Source of the DNA: Biomaibacter acetigenes
GTDB taxonomy: Bacteria > Bacillota > Thermosediminibacteria > Thermosediminibacterales > Tepidanaerobacteraceae
Direction: 5' to 3'
NCBI RefSeq assembly: GCF_003691585.1
Contig: NZ_CP033169.1
Location: forward strand, 2,542,001 to 2,606,000
Length of the DNA: 64,000 nt
The notes beneath the pieces were generated by a model that saw only the letters and a list, made by a program, of their open reading frames with translations, was not told the DNA's origin and ran no database searches. The translations under genes and the position numbers were made by a program. The stretch's first letter is position 1, and the number at the start of each line of letters is the position of its first letter. This document shows, in pieces, positions 1 through 8,607 of the stretch.

Positions 1-145
1 CCGGAAGGGTTTCCTGGTTGCCAAGAATCGACGTGGTTTCTCCCCTCACACCGGAAAGGTTCATAGCCAGATGTTCATGTACCATGGCTCCCTTGATTTT
101 ATCCTTCTTTATTTCGCCGGTGACGGTTTGGATTTTTTTATCCAT
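1..145 (-). CDS. php: Phosphotriesterase-family hydrolase Php, N-terminal part (runs off window)
   Basis: Only the first 48 codons are inside the window; the gene continues leftwards. The translation begins MDKKIQTVTG and soon reaches GAMVHEHLAMN, the HxH-containing metal-binding start of phosphotriesterase-like amidohydrolases (TIM-barrel, binuclear zinc). The ATG at 145 has an AGGAGG-type ribosome site just upstream. It is the last visible gene of the yhf-like operon; in Enterobacteria php also lies in the yhf cluster, which supports the symbol. The substrate of this family member is not known. Family is fairly sure, exact orthology is inferred from context. Confidence 0.8.
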   Translation of the reverse strand, partial: MDKKIQTVTGEIKKDKIKGAMVHEHLAMNLSGVRGETTSILGNQETLP

Positions 146-164
146 TCTAAAAAACCTCCTCAGG

Positions 165-207
165 AAAAAAGGGGAGGAGAAAATTGGCAAACCCAATACC
201 CCTCCCC
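165..207 (-). terminator. Terminator/attenuator hairpin between yhfT and php
   Basis: Read on the minus strand, GGGGAGG (207-201) pairs with CCTCCCC (177-171) and is followed directly by a run of six T (170-165). This has the shape of an intrinsic terminator but sits inside an apparent operon, only about 20 bases before the php start, so partial termination would lower php expression relative to yhfT. Confidence 0.6.
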
Positions 208-217
208 AAAAACTTTA

Positions 218-1543
218 CTACATTAGATGAATCAAATAGAAGATATTTACCAGAATCCCTGTAATTATAGCCGCCAGCGGTGATGATGCGAGCCTTATGA
301 TAGGACGGCCAAGAGTTTCGTTTATCATATAAAGTGATGCAAATATAGCAAAGGCAAGCCAGTTCTGCCCCTGCACTCCCGGCGGGTTCATGTTGAGCAC
401 CGCCATGGCAGAACCTACGAGAAGGGCAATTTCCAGCACATTATTCATGGAAGTCCTTATATTGTCAGATGCTTCACGGATTGAAGGGAATTTTTCCAGG
501 CCCACGCCCACCAATCGGAGAGCGGACACCTCGGCCAGTATTGTCAAAGCTCCCAGTACAAAGGCCATAATATGACCAAAGAAACCTTCGCCAAATAGCG
601 TTGGCGCGAGCCAGTAACCTACAGGATATACGAAAGTCAAACCCACAACTCCGTAAACACCGGATGCCAGTGATGTCGTGACAATTAGCGGTAGAAACGC
701 CAATCCACGGACGAAGTCAGCAGCCGCCACACTTATGAGCTGGCCTTTATTTCCCGTTGCATATATCTGACTTAAGAGCTGAAAGTCAACTTCGGAACCC
801 GCAAACCATTTCATGTTGCTGATGAGTGCCACAAGACCGCCAATGACCATCAATAAAGGCAGTGAATTAAATATACGTCTGGTGTTAGCCTCAAAAATAT
901 TTTCACCTGATGCTTTGTCTTTTGCCCCCATATCTTTAGATATCGCAAAAATTATCAACATTAGTACACCAATGAACATTTCCAGAGCTTCCGCATATAT
1001 GGGGGTTCCGCCTACGGTAATGATTTTTAATGCCGCCAGCTGCCTTGCGATAAGTTCAAGGACAAGAGTGATGGCACCTTTCTTCCAACCAAACTGGGAA
1101 AAAATAGCCAGCACAGGAAATAGCGCAAATCCTGCTATAACCGGGGATGACAGTGCTCCTAAGGCATCCAGCATATTGACAGGCATTAATTTGAACAGGG
1201 TGTTCAATGCACCAAAAAATGCCGTCACACCTATACCCCAACCTGCGCCCAGGACTGCCGCCAGCCATGAATACGGGGCCACAACCCCCAGAATATCCGT
1301 GGGCAAAAATAGCAGCCAGGGGTTGAGAAGGTTTGAAGAAAGCGTAAAAGCAAATCCAACCGACACGATAAATCCCGCACTCAAGCCAAAAGCTACCGAG
1401 CTCATTTCAGCCCTTTTCATGCGCCCTTGATAATACTCCGGCATGATGGGACGTATACCATCATGAAATACCGCGCGACCGTAGTGAGAAGCTAAAGAAG
1501 TAAGAGCACACAGAACTGCTACCACACCTAACTTGATAAACAT
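218..1543 (-). CDS. yhfT: YhfT-family integral membrane protein
   Basis: 441 residues, strongly hydrophobic, with roughly ten to twelve predicted membrane segments from the N-terminus (MFIKLGVVAVLCAL) to the C-terminus. It matches the YhfT family in length and by context (yhfU just upstream, php just downstream). YhfT proteins are thought to be transporters, but the substrate is not established. The start at 1543 has a GGGGGAAC-type ribosome site. The gap to yhfU is 20 bases, so the two are cotranscribed. Likely role: permease of the yhf pathway (inference). Confidence 0.8.
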   Translation of the reverse strand: MFIKLGVVAVLCALTSLASHYGRAVFHDGIRPIMPEYYQGRMKRAEMSSVAFGLSAGFIVSVGFAFTLSSNLLNPWLLFLPTDILGVVAPYSWLAAVLGAGWGIGVTAFFGALNTLFKLMPVNMLDALGALSSPVIAGFALFPVLAIFSQFGWKKGAITLVLELIARQLAALKIITVGGTPIYAEALEMFIGVLMLIIFAISKDMGAKDKASGENIFEANTRRIFNSLPLLMVIGGLVALISNMKWFAGSEVDFQLLSQIYATGNKGQLISVAAADFVRGLAFLPLIVTTSLASGVYGVVGLTFVYPVGYWLAPTLFGEGFFGHIMAFVLGALTILAEVSALRLVGVGLEKFPSIREASDNIRTSMNNVLEIALLVGSAMAVLNMNPPGVQGQNWLAFAIFASLYMINETLGRPIIRLASSPLAAIITGILVNIFYLIHLM

Positions 1544-1563
1544 TTGTTTGTTCCCCCTTTACA

Positions 1564-1941
1564 CTAATTTAAAATTCCATGTTTTTTAAGGATGCTTTTT
1601 ACCAACATGGGCACCGCCTCGTCAATAGCTTCAACTGACATACCGAAGGCAATCTTGCCGGCCTGAACAAGCTTGTCTATTTCTTCAGCTTTAGGGCGGC
1701 CACCAGCCTTTGCCACAGTGGCACAGTTGCCATAACCTAATATTCCTATTGGAATCGACAGAGCAGCACCGCCCCCGCTGTTGCAGGCACCGAAATAGTA
1801 ATCGGCCTGGCCCTGTTTTATCTTTTTTGCGGCTTCAAAGTCTGACATTACAGCCACGGTAACATTATCCCCTCCCGCAGATCTTGCGGCTCTTTCAATA
1901 GCATCCTTATTCAGGCCTCCCACAACAATGCGTATAGGCAT
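1564..1941 (-). CDS. yhfU: YhfU / DUF2620 family protein
   Basis: About 125 residues starting MPIRIVVGGLNKD. The glycine- and alanine-rich segment DYYFGACNSGGGAALSIPIG and the later AFGMSVEAIDEAVPML are typical of the DUF2620/YhfU family. An upstream TTG at 1950 is in frame, but the ATG at 1941 has the better-spaced AAAGGAG site. The biochemical role is unknown. It lies between the PRD protein and yhfT in a tightly packed operon, as in the enterobacterial cluster. Confidence 0.82.
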   Translation of the reverse strand: MPIRIVVGGLNKDAIERAARSAGGDNVTVAVMSDFEAAKKIKQGQADYYFGACNSGGGAALSIPIGILGYGNCATVAKAGGRPKAEEIDKLVQAGKIAFGMSVEAIDEAVPMLVKSILKKHGILN

Positions 1942-2022
1942 TATTCCCAACTCCTTTCTTTAAAAAGTTTCTTCTGATAGTTTTTGAACTTTTTATGAAC
2001 CGCCCACCACCTCCTTATAAAA

Positions 2023-2379
2023 TTATGAGTTCAACAGTAAATTCATATACATAGCTATAAAGTTTATTTCACCTTTTGGAACATCTTTTATACCAAGAGT
2101 ATCCTCAAAAAGTATTTCGGCCTCTCGTAAAATCTCCGGATGTTCTCTTACAGCCACTTCAGCTTCTTCACTACTCTCCTCTATGGCTTCATTGCAGGCA
2201 ATACGGGAAAGGGCTTTAGCCAGGTGAGTGGCAAACATCCCCCCCATCTCTTTTTCCACCTTTATCTTTAGTTTATTTTCTAAATAATTTATAGCCTTAA
2301 TGGTCCTGTCCTTATCCTGTTCGCTTATTTGACCCGATGTATGCAATATCTCAAGTCTTTCAAGAATCTCGCTGTCCAT
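2023..2379 (-). CDS. PRD-domain protein (YhfY-like)
   Basis: 118 residues resembling one PTS-regulation domain (PRD): an all-helical protein with HPEILREAEILFEDTLG and a C-terminal INFIAMYMNLLL helix. PRDs in antiterminators are phosphorylated on histidines by PTS proteins; here the PRD stands alone without an RNA- or DNA-binding domain. It sits between yhfW and yhfU, the place of yhfY. Its role may be to sense carbon status for the operon (inference). Confidence 0.72.
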   Translation of the reverse strand: MDSEILERLEILHTSGQISEQDKDRTIKAINYLENKLKIKVEKEMGGMFATHLAKALSRIACNEAIEESSEEAEVAVREHPEILREAEILFEDTLGIKDVPKGEINFIAMYMNLLLNS

Positions 2380-2391
2380 CTTGACTCCCCT

Positions 2392-3596
2392 TTAACAAAT
2401 CAAGTTTAGAAAACTTCTCCCGTGTTCGGGCTTTTGGATGCCGAAATAATCGGCTATGGTGGCACCTATGTCGGAAAGGGTATCCCTTTCTCCCAGATTC
2501 ACGGCCTTCAGTTCCTTTCCATACACCAGCAAAAGGGCTTTTTCCCTGGTGTGATGGCTGTGGCCTATGGTGGGATCATTGCCGTGATCTCCTGTGATAA
2601 TAAGCAAGTCCTGCTCTTTCATCTGCTCTAAAATACTTTTAAGATAAAGGTCCGCCGTCATCAACCTTTCAGCATATCTTGAGGCATCCATGGCATGGCC
2701 TGCCAGGTCCGTCTCCTGGACATTGGCGGCAATAAGGCCGGTTTTCTGGGAAACCATTTTTTCTAGAATTAATTCCATGACTCCTTCCGTCTCCACCATG
2801 GGAAAGTATTCAGCACCATCACACTCTATCACATCGGCCATCTTGCCGATGAGGGATACAGGATAGCCTTGCCGGTGAAGCAGTGTTGGGACCTGAACTT
2901 CAGGGTTTACACCGTATCCCAGATGTCTTACCATGTAGCCACTCCTGTAAACCCCGGATTTGGGGCAATCGATGCCGGTAATGGAACCATCCTTGAATTC
3001 AATAGCTTTTAAAATATCATCCATGGCAATATCCCTTCCACCCAGGACAATAACCCTGCCAACTTCCACATTTTCTCTGACAATCCTGCCTATGGTCAAT
3101 TCTTCCTCAAAAGATATATAATCCAGGGGTGCGGTGACATTGTAGTTTTGTCCGGGGTCCGCCTCTATGTTGTCCGCCACTGTCACAAGGCCGTTCACGA
3201 GGAGGAAAGGGTGTTCCGGATCCGGTATTTTTACATCATATCCTGCTTTTTTAAGGGCTTTTTCGACCCGGTCCATAAATTTGATAAAAGGTTTTACTAC
3301 CGGCATTCTGGGCTTGCTCCCTATTATCTCCTGATGCCCCTGATATGTGTCGGCTCCAAAATGGGCAAGCTTGCTTTTACCATAACTTCCGAGAGGGTTT
3401 GACGGCCTTTTTATTTCTCCGAATCCACCAGATACCCGACGCCCAGGGCCTCAAGGCTCGGAATGTTAAAATCTTTTACAGCTTCGGCCACATGCTTTAA
3501 GGTATTGGCTCCCCTATCTTGCGGCCGCACTTTCATCACATCCTCCATTTCACCGACACCCAGACTATCTATTACCAGCAATATAACCCTCTTCAT
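2392..3596 (-). CDS. yhfW: YhfW, phosphopentomutase-like metalloenzyme (frameshifted)
   Basis: Alkaline-phosphatase-superfamily protein related to phosphopentomutase. The N-terminal part MKRVILLVIDSLGVGEM carries the metal-binding Asp; the C-terminal part has DLAGHAMDASRYAERL and ITGDHGNDPTIGHSHHTRE with the metal-binding Asp/His residues. The reading frame breaks once near 3414-3416: adding one A to the short A run (minus strand) joins ..VDSEK to IKRPSNPLGSYGK..GHQEIIGSKP without loss. Restored length is about 400 residues, as expected for the family. The start overlaps the yhfX stop by four bases. Either a sequencing error or a recent inactivating indel. Confidence 0.82.
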
Positions 3597-4750
3597 CTTA
3601 TTCTATCTCCCATGGAGTTGAATATGCCCAAAATTTTGGGGTTACCCTTGTGAATTCCCTCTATGATTGCCACCTTTGACCTGGTAACGAAGATCTGGGT
3701 CCTGAAGGAATATATCACCGTTTCACCGGGGTAGAGTTTGGTACCTTCGGTTTCCAGTGAAGTATAATAATCGATGGATTCAGGAGAAATATCTCTTGCC
3801 TCTAATATAAGTTTTTTACCGGGAATATACGCCTTTTCCAACCTGGAACGTGGGTAGAAACCGCCGCCGAACACATAAGCTCTTTTTTCATCACTATGGG
3901 AAACTTCCGTAACATAAACCATGGACTGAACTTCCGGCTCATGTCCCCTTGAATGAAGCGGCGTGGTGCCCGTAAGGGAATGGCCGGGTTCTCCGTGTGT
4001 GGCTCCCGTCTCCTTTAAAAGAGGCATAGTTGATACACAGGTGACACTGGGAGCATTGATCTGGGCAATATCAAAGCCCATATCCTTTAACTGCCGTGCC
4101 GCCGTTGTTATAGTGTATAAATTTGCCGTAGGCTCTATTTTTGCAGAATCATAGTCATACAGCAGACATGGGAAAGATGTTACTCCTATGATCCTAACGT
4201 TTGCAAACTTTTTTATGGCCGATGCAGTCCTTTCCAGATCTTTTAAAGGGATTCCTCCCTCCTGCCCCGGATATATGCAGTCGCCATCATCTACAACCCT
4301 TAAAAGAATATCTTGCACTATTCCCAGCTCGCCTGCCGCATCGTCTATCTCCCGAGCTTTTTCCAGGCTGAAACAGGTGATAACTTCAGGTTTCATCTGC
4401 AAAGCTTCCTTTAACAATGCTCGGGGCACCTGGACTATGTGGCCCATATGTCCTATAGTAATACCGTTTTTGTAAAGAACCCTGGCTTCATCCATATCCA
4501 CTGCTACAGCACTTTCAATGCCCGCCTGCACTATAGTCTTTGCCACTACAAGATTTCTGCCAAATTGTTTTGTCATAAAGTATAAATTTATTCCAAGCTT
4601 TTTGGCCGTTTCTGCTATTAAATTCGCGTTCTTCCCGACCGAATCCAGATCTATACAATAGGTATTGGGCTCTATTAAACCTTTTTTATGAAAAGCCGCA
4701 GCAGCTTCTATCAGTTCTGGATTGTTCTTCAAAGTTGCCTCTAGAAACAT
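3593..4750 (-). CDS. yhfX: YhfX, PLP-dependent alanine-racemase-like protein
   Basis: 385 residues with an alanine-racemase-like N-terminal barrel: after TYCIDLDSVGKNANLI the segment LYFMTKQFGRN holds the lysine expected to bind PLP. The C-terminal region contains HGEPGHSLTGTTPLH and ends in a beta-rich domain. Family members are annotated as predicted amino-acid racemases or PLP enzymes; the substrate is unknown. It lies between yhfS (6 bases upstream) and yhfW (4-base overlap), so translation is probably coupled. Confidence 0.82.
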   Translation of the reverse strand: MFLEATLKNNPELIEAAAAFHKKGLIEPNTYCIDLDSVGKNANLIAETAKKLGINLYFMTKQFGRNLVVAKTIVQAGIESAVAVDMDEARVLYKNGITIGHMGHIVQVPRALLKEALQMKPEVITCFSLEKAREIDDAAGELGIVQDILLRVVDDGDCIYPGQEGGIPLKDLERTASAIKKFANVRIIGVTSFPCLLYDYDSAKIEPTANLYTITTAARQLKDMGFDIAQINAPSVTCVSTMPLLKETGATHGEPGHSLTGTTPLHSRGHEPEVQSMVYVTEVSHSDEKRAYVFGGGFYPRSRLEKAYIPGKKLILEARDISPESIDYYTSLETEGTKLYPGETVIYSFRTQIFVTRSKVAIIEGIHKGNPKILGIFNSMGDRIR

Positions 4751-4756
4751 GTGAAA

Positions 4757-5844
4757 TCACCTGGCTTTCTCAATGGCTTGTTTTAAAATCCGCAGCACGG
4801 TACCACTCCCGGCACGCATGGGGTTCACCCTTATGAGGTAGTCCTTCATTTTAGGTTTGTCCTTGATAAATGTGCCCGACGCCCTGTAAAACATTGGAGT
4901 TATTTCATACCTTGATTCTGCACCGACGGGATAGGGAGCAGCTCCCAATTTATTGGCTTCTTCAATAACTTTTTGAGAAATAGGTTCTTTTAGTTCCACC
5001 AGCACCGTTCGCGACTGGGCATTGGCTATATATGCGGCAATAGCTCCCGGTATCTTACCTTCGTTTACGGCTTTTGCCACTTTTTCTATCTCCTCGCTCT
5101 GAATGGCCAGCATGACGGGGACATATACCACCGCCCTGAGGGCTTCCATGGCCTCCGGCCCCTGAACCTGCCCGCCGCCGGAATAATTCATCTTTCTGAC
5201 TCTATCGATGACCTTCTTATCCCCCACCACACAGCCTATACCTTCAGGGCCCAATAGCTTGAATAGTGAAAAACATGAAGCATTAGCTCCCAACTGTGTC
5301 CCAATATAGCGGGTCTTGAAAACGGTATAATTTTCATCGGTGACAATCGGAACACCGGAGACCTTTCTTATTGCTCTTATGATTTCATACATGTCATACC
5401 TGTCAGAAATCTTCTGGCGAGAATGTTGGATGTAAACCATATCGATGTCGGGAGTAAGGGCTTCCAAAACTTTTTGTGTCTCATTCATATCGACTTTCAC
5501 AATGTCAAGGCCCATGGTCCTGAAAGTGGTATCGGTAGTGGAATAAACAGGAGCATCATGGACCAGTATTTTATCCCCGGGTTTTAACAAAGCTTGCAAA
5601 GCAAAACGTATGGAACCCGTACCGGCACCTCGAACCAAGGCTACATCCTCCGCCCCGAAAAACTCGGCTATTACCCTTTCAACCCTGGCGGTGGTCCTGG
5701 GCCTGCCCAATCCTGGAACCACTCCGACATCTCCCATCGAAAGAAACTCGGTACCGGAAAAATGACGTGTGATTATATCAACCAGTTTGAATGAAGCTCT
5801 TTTGCCTCTTCTAAATTTATAGATTCCAAAGGAAATATCTCCAT
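4757..5844 (-). CDS. yhfS: YhfS, PLP-dependent aminotransferase-fold protein (frameshifted near N-terminus)
   Basis: Fold-type I PLP enzyme resembling YhfS: GAGTGSIRFALQALL (PLP phosphate region), TDENYTVF (Asp for the pyridine nitrogen), and SLFKLLGPEGIG with the Schiff-base lysine. The true start is the ATG at 5844 after a GGGGGT ribosome site; the product starts MEIFPLES. The frame is broken after about 16 codons at 5800-5803, where one extra A (minus strand) would give ..EEAKRASFKLVDIITRHF, aligning well with the family. An internal ATG at 5737 would give a 326-residue truncated form. It is the first structural gene after yhfZ. Confidence 0.8.
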
Positions 5845-5982
5845 TTTTTTACCCCCAAGTATTATTCAATCTACAGAATTTTGTATTGTATCCTAAATAT
5901 AAATATCAATACTCGGGCAAAATATGACCGTCCAGGACTTGCCTCTGCACGTCCAATATAAATTGCCTATCGATGGCATGCC

Positions 5983-6837
5983 TTAAGACTCCGTCAACAC
6001 CCCAATTGGTCTTTTGACCACAAAAACCGCCTCGGTATCATCTTCGTTCAATTTCAACACCTTAGGATTTGTTAGATCATAATAGGGAAGATTCAGATTG
6101 CGATCTTCTGTTTCATCGATATTCCATACAGCGGCATCAATCCTTTTTTCCAGCAGGCTCTTTAAAATCTGGTTGTAAGAAAGCTGAACATATTCTACAG
6201 ATTTTCCCTCACATTCATATCTGGTGAGAACATAATGGTCTATGGAAGTATTGTCTATGGCAACTTTCATGCCGTCCCTTATCTCTCTATATTCAGGATC
6301 GGCAAATAAAATCTTGTGACCTTTGACATAAGAATACTTGCCAAGACTCAATATTATCACTATGTCCCTGCCTTCAGCAATATTTATATCTGCTGCCAAT
6401 TTTGACATGACTGCAAAATCATATTTGCCCTGCTCTAATGCTTCAATCCTGTTGTAACCGCCCCTCATATATGCCATGTTAAAGGGAATGCTGGCTTTTT
6501 CAAAAACTTTATAAAGCCCCGTGGCCAGCCCTTCATATCTTCTGGAATACGGCAGCGGCATAACACCTGTTATACTACTCAACCCGGAAACTCCCCAGAG
6601 TTTTTTATAGTCTATTTCTTCAATGTAAGTTCCGAGATGGCCTCTTGCCTCTAACCTTATAGCCCCGGTTTCCTCCAGATATCTCATGGCTGACTGTATG
6701 GTACCGCGGCCAAGATCCATTTTCTCGGCATAGTCGCCCACAGTTTCTATCCTATCCCCAGATTTCAGGGACAAGAACTCCCTGGCAAGCCGAAGAACGG
6801 CTATTCCATTTTTAGTCAAAAGCTGTCTGTCTATCAT
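5983..6837 (-). CDS. yhfZ: YhfZ, transcriptional regulator with winged helix and substrate-binding-like domain
   Basis: 284 residues from the ATG at 6837 (MIDRQLLTKNG). A GntR-like winged helix occupies about residues 10-75 (MDLGRGTIQSAMRYLEETG is the recognition region), followed by a domain resembling periplasmic solute-binding proteins (ALEQGKYDFAVMSK, ILKSLLEKRIDAAVWN) that probably senses a small molecule. The start is preferred over in-frame upstream ATGs because the promoter and a palindrome lie just ahead of it and GGGTG is a suitable ribosome site. Probably autoregulates the yhf operon (inference). Confidence 0.8.
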   Translation of the reverse strand: MIDRQLLTKNGIAVLRLAREFLSLKSGDRIETVGDYAEKMDLGRGTIQSAMRYLEETGAIRLEARGHLGTYIEEIDYKKLWGVSGLSSITGVMPLPYSRRYEGLATGLYKVFEKASIPFNMAYMRGGYNRIEALEQGKYDFAVMSKLAADINIAEGRDIVIILSLGKYSYVKGHKILFADPEYREIRDGMKVAIDNTSIDHYVLTRYECEGKSVEYVQLSYNQILKSLLEKRIDAAVWNIDETEDRNLNLPYYDLTNPKVLKLNEDDTEAVFVVKRPIGVLTES

Positions 6838-6850
6838 TGAATTTTCACCC

Positions 6851-6873
6851 ATACAATATACTATACGTTGTAT
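6851..6873. promoter_or_regulatory. Palindromic operator candidate for YhfZ
   Basis: A 23-bp inverted repeat with arms ATACAA and TTGTAT (AT-rich centre with TATAC/GTATA character) lies at the predicted transcription start and ahead of the yhfZ start codon. Its position suits repression by the adjacent YhfZ. A related half-site cluster (ATACAATACAAAAT on the minus strand) occurs upstream of yhfS. Confidence 0.5.
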
Positions 6874-6877
6874 TTTA

Positions 6878-6906
6878 ATTATAGCACATGTTTTTAAATA
6901 ATTCAA
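6878..6906 (-). promoter_or_regulatory. Sigma-A promoter of the yhf operon
   Basis: Minus strand: -35 TTGAAT (6906-6901), 17-base spacer, perfect -10 TATAAT (6883-6878). The predicted start of transcription near 6871 is about 34 bases before the yhfZ ATG and inside the palindrome. The 3' end of the group II intron lies only about 46 bases upstream of the -35 box. Confidence 0.7.
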
Positions 6907-6951
6907 CAAAAAAAATTCCGTCATTACCCCGCCTTGAATAGAAATCAAACA

Positions 6952-6989
6952 ATCGAGTAGGAGGGGGCGATTAGCCCCCGTCCTCTCAC
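6952..6989 (-). ncRNA. Group II intron domain VI and 3' end
   Basis: On the minus strand GTGAGAGGACGGGGGC is followed by TAATCGCCCCCTCC and then TACTCGAT. The GGGGGC/GCCCCC stem with unpaired A residues fits a class C domain VI, and the terminal sequence fits the 3' splice site. It is cut off from domain V by the IS110-type insertion. Confidence 0.65.
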
Positions 6990-8570
6990 CTATGAAAAAA
7001 TGCAAGTCCTGCTCCGAAAATTCTCAAGCAATTACAGTTGTCAAATGTAAAAAAGGCAATATAATACTAGGCCAGGTCATTTCGATTTTTTAACCAGGCT
7101 TGCTTTGGCTAGCTTGCTTAATTGTTCACCATAGCTCAGTAGATCAGTCAATGCTCTTTCCCTTGACGGAGACGGACTGAAGCTCATATGCTTCATATCC
7201 TGCAAGCTAAATAATTATCCTGTTCCAAATAGCCAGGACTGAGTTTCTTTCTCCGATACATCTTCGATGCCATCAATTACTCGCAACAGTTCATTCATGT
7301 CTACTACGTACGCTTGAGCTTGTTTGGTTAAACTCTTTAGTTTTCTTTCCAGCAAATTTTTTGTGAGTTCCATGTATTCTTCTTGGCGTGTTAGAACCGC
7401 CCATATTATATGCAGCAACTTACGTGCTGTAGCTACAATCGCAATTTTGTGCCCTTTCTTCTCCTTTAAACGCAAATAAAAAGATCGTAATTTCCCTTTG
7501 CTTTGAATTGCTCGCTGTGCACACTGAACCAGTATCCAACGTAGGGTGCTGCGGCCTTCTTTTGTTATGTTACCGGTATAGCGTGTTTTGCCGGATTGAT
7601 GAACAGATGGAACCAGTCCCGCGTAACATGCCAGTTTTTTAGGTGACGAAAAGCGCGAAATTGGCCCAATCTCTGCAAGAATAGTCAATGCGCTCAAAAC
7701 CGAAATGCCAGGTATACCCATCAGTAATTTTACATTTGGGTTCTCTTTCGCCCTAGCACACAAATCTGCTTCGAGGGCCGCCATTTCTTTTTGTACAGTA
7801 TCCAGCAGTTTTAATGATGAACAAACTATGATTTGCTCTGTTTCCGGCAACGAAATATTCTCTAAAAATTTTCTTCCGTTTTTCCCAAATAGATCGCTCC
7901 ATGGAGACTGGATTCCATTGCGAATTAACGCAGCGTGAATCTTGTTTTTCAGCATAGTACGGATTTTTGCGAGACGGATTCGGTGATGAAGCAGAACTCT
8001 TAATTGGTACTCATCCTTGTTCGGAATCCAAGACTCAGGAATAAAGTCTGCCGCTAACAGTTGAGCAAGAATTTGAGCATCAAGGGCATCGGTTTTTACA
8101 CGAGCTTCAGCTATGGCACGAGTTTTCAAGGGATTGGCGATCACAATTTGCCCTGGATAACCAGATAGGATATCATGAATCCAAAAGGCGTTACTGGTAG
8201 CTTCCATGACGACACGAGTATTGGAATCTAGGGTTTTGGCGAACTCCTCCCATGCTTGTCGTGTATTGGCTATCCGAAAACGTCTTTTTTCTTTGTTTGG
8301 CCCGATCTCACACCCTTCTGCATATTTTTGATGCACATCTAAACCAATGAATCGCATTTTCGACCCCCTCTCCAATTAAGTTGGCAGGCGGAGTTGCTTT
8401 TACATTCACCTATTCGTGGGCTTGGCCACAACTGGGTGAGGCGAGGAGGCGATTAAACACACCAACGGGCTTATTTCATCCCAGCGAGAGGACAATCGCC
8501 CCGCCTACAGCCTTCTCCGAAACCCTATTCTAATTATACCAGAGAAGAGCCTGCATTTTTATCATACCAA
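6990..8570 (-). mobile_element. IS110-family element (IS1111-like) nested in the group II intron
   Basis: About 1581 bp. The ends carry imperfect subterminal inverted repeats: TATGAAAAAATGCAAG at 6991 and, reading inwards from 8565 on the minus strand, TATGATAAAAATGCAGG. Such repeats are typical of the IS1111 subgroup. One transposase gene is flanked by about 225 and 210 bp of non-coding sequence, which in this family can encode the bridge RNA. Boundaries were set by where the intron sequence resumes on each side and are good to a few bases. Confidence 0.75.
7215..8357 (-). CDS. IS110-family transposase (DEDD plus Transposase_20)
   Basis: 380 residues from the ATG at 8357, placed 6-7 bases after GGAGAGGGGG. 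The N-terminal RuvC-like DEDD domain starts MRFIGLDVHQKYAEG with the first Asp; VMEATSNAF and VKTDALDAQILAQLL supply further acidic residues. The C-terminal Transposase_20 domain begins LMGIPGISVLSALTIL and contains GLVPSVHQSGKT, the region of the catalytic serine. The frame is open and the length normal, so the element may be active. Confidence 0.92.
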   Translation of the reverse strand: MRFIGLDVHQKYAEGCEIGPNKEKRRFRIANTRQAWEEFAKTLDSNTRVVMEATSNAFWIHDILSGYPGQIVIANPLKTRAIAEARVKTDALDAQILAQLLAADFIPESWIPNKDEYQLRVLLHHRIRLAKIRTMLKNKIHAALIRNGIQSPWSDLFGKNGRKFLENISLPETEQIIVCSSLKLLDTVQKEMAALEADLCARAKENPNVKLLMGIPGISVLSALTILAEIGPISRFSSPKKLACYAGLVPSVHQSGKTRYTGNITKEGRSTLRWILVQCAQRAIQSKGKLRSFYLRLKEKKGHKIAIVATARKLLHIIWAVLTRQEEYMELTKNLLERKLKSLTKQAQAYVVDMNELLRVIDGIEDVSEKETQSWLFGTG

Positions 8571-8607
8571 CACACCACCGTACGTACCGTCCGGTATACG
8601 GCGGTTC
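8571..8607 (-). ncRNA. Group II intron domain V
   Basis: Minus strand hairpin starting GAACCGCCGTATACCG and closing with GTACGTACGGTGG, the conserved catalytic stem-loop of group II introns. It overlaps the maturase stop codon by a few bases. Assignment is from position and stem form, not from a covariance model. Confidence 0.65.

Noticed and set aside
813-1430. 205-codon plus-strand frame opposite yhfT
   Set aside because: It is antisense to a well-supported membrane protein gene, has no ribosome site, and its Ser/Pro/Thr-rich composition is that of a shadow frame.
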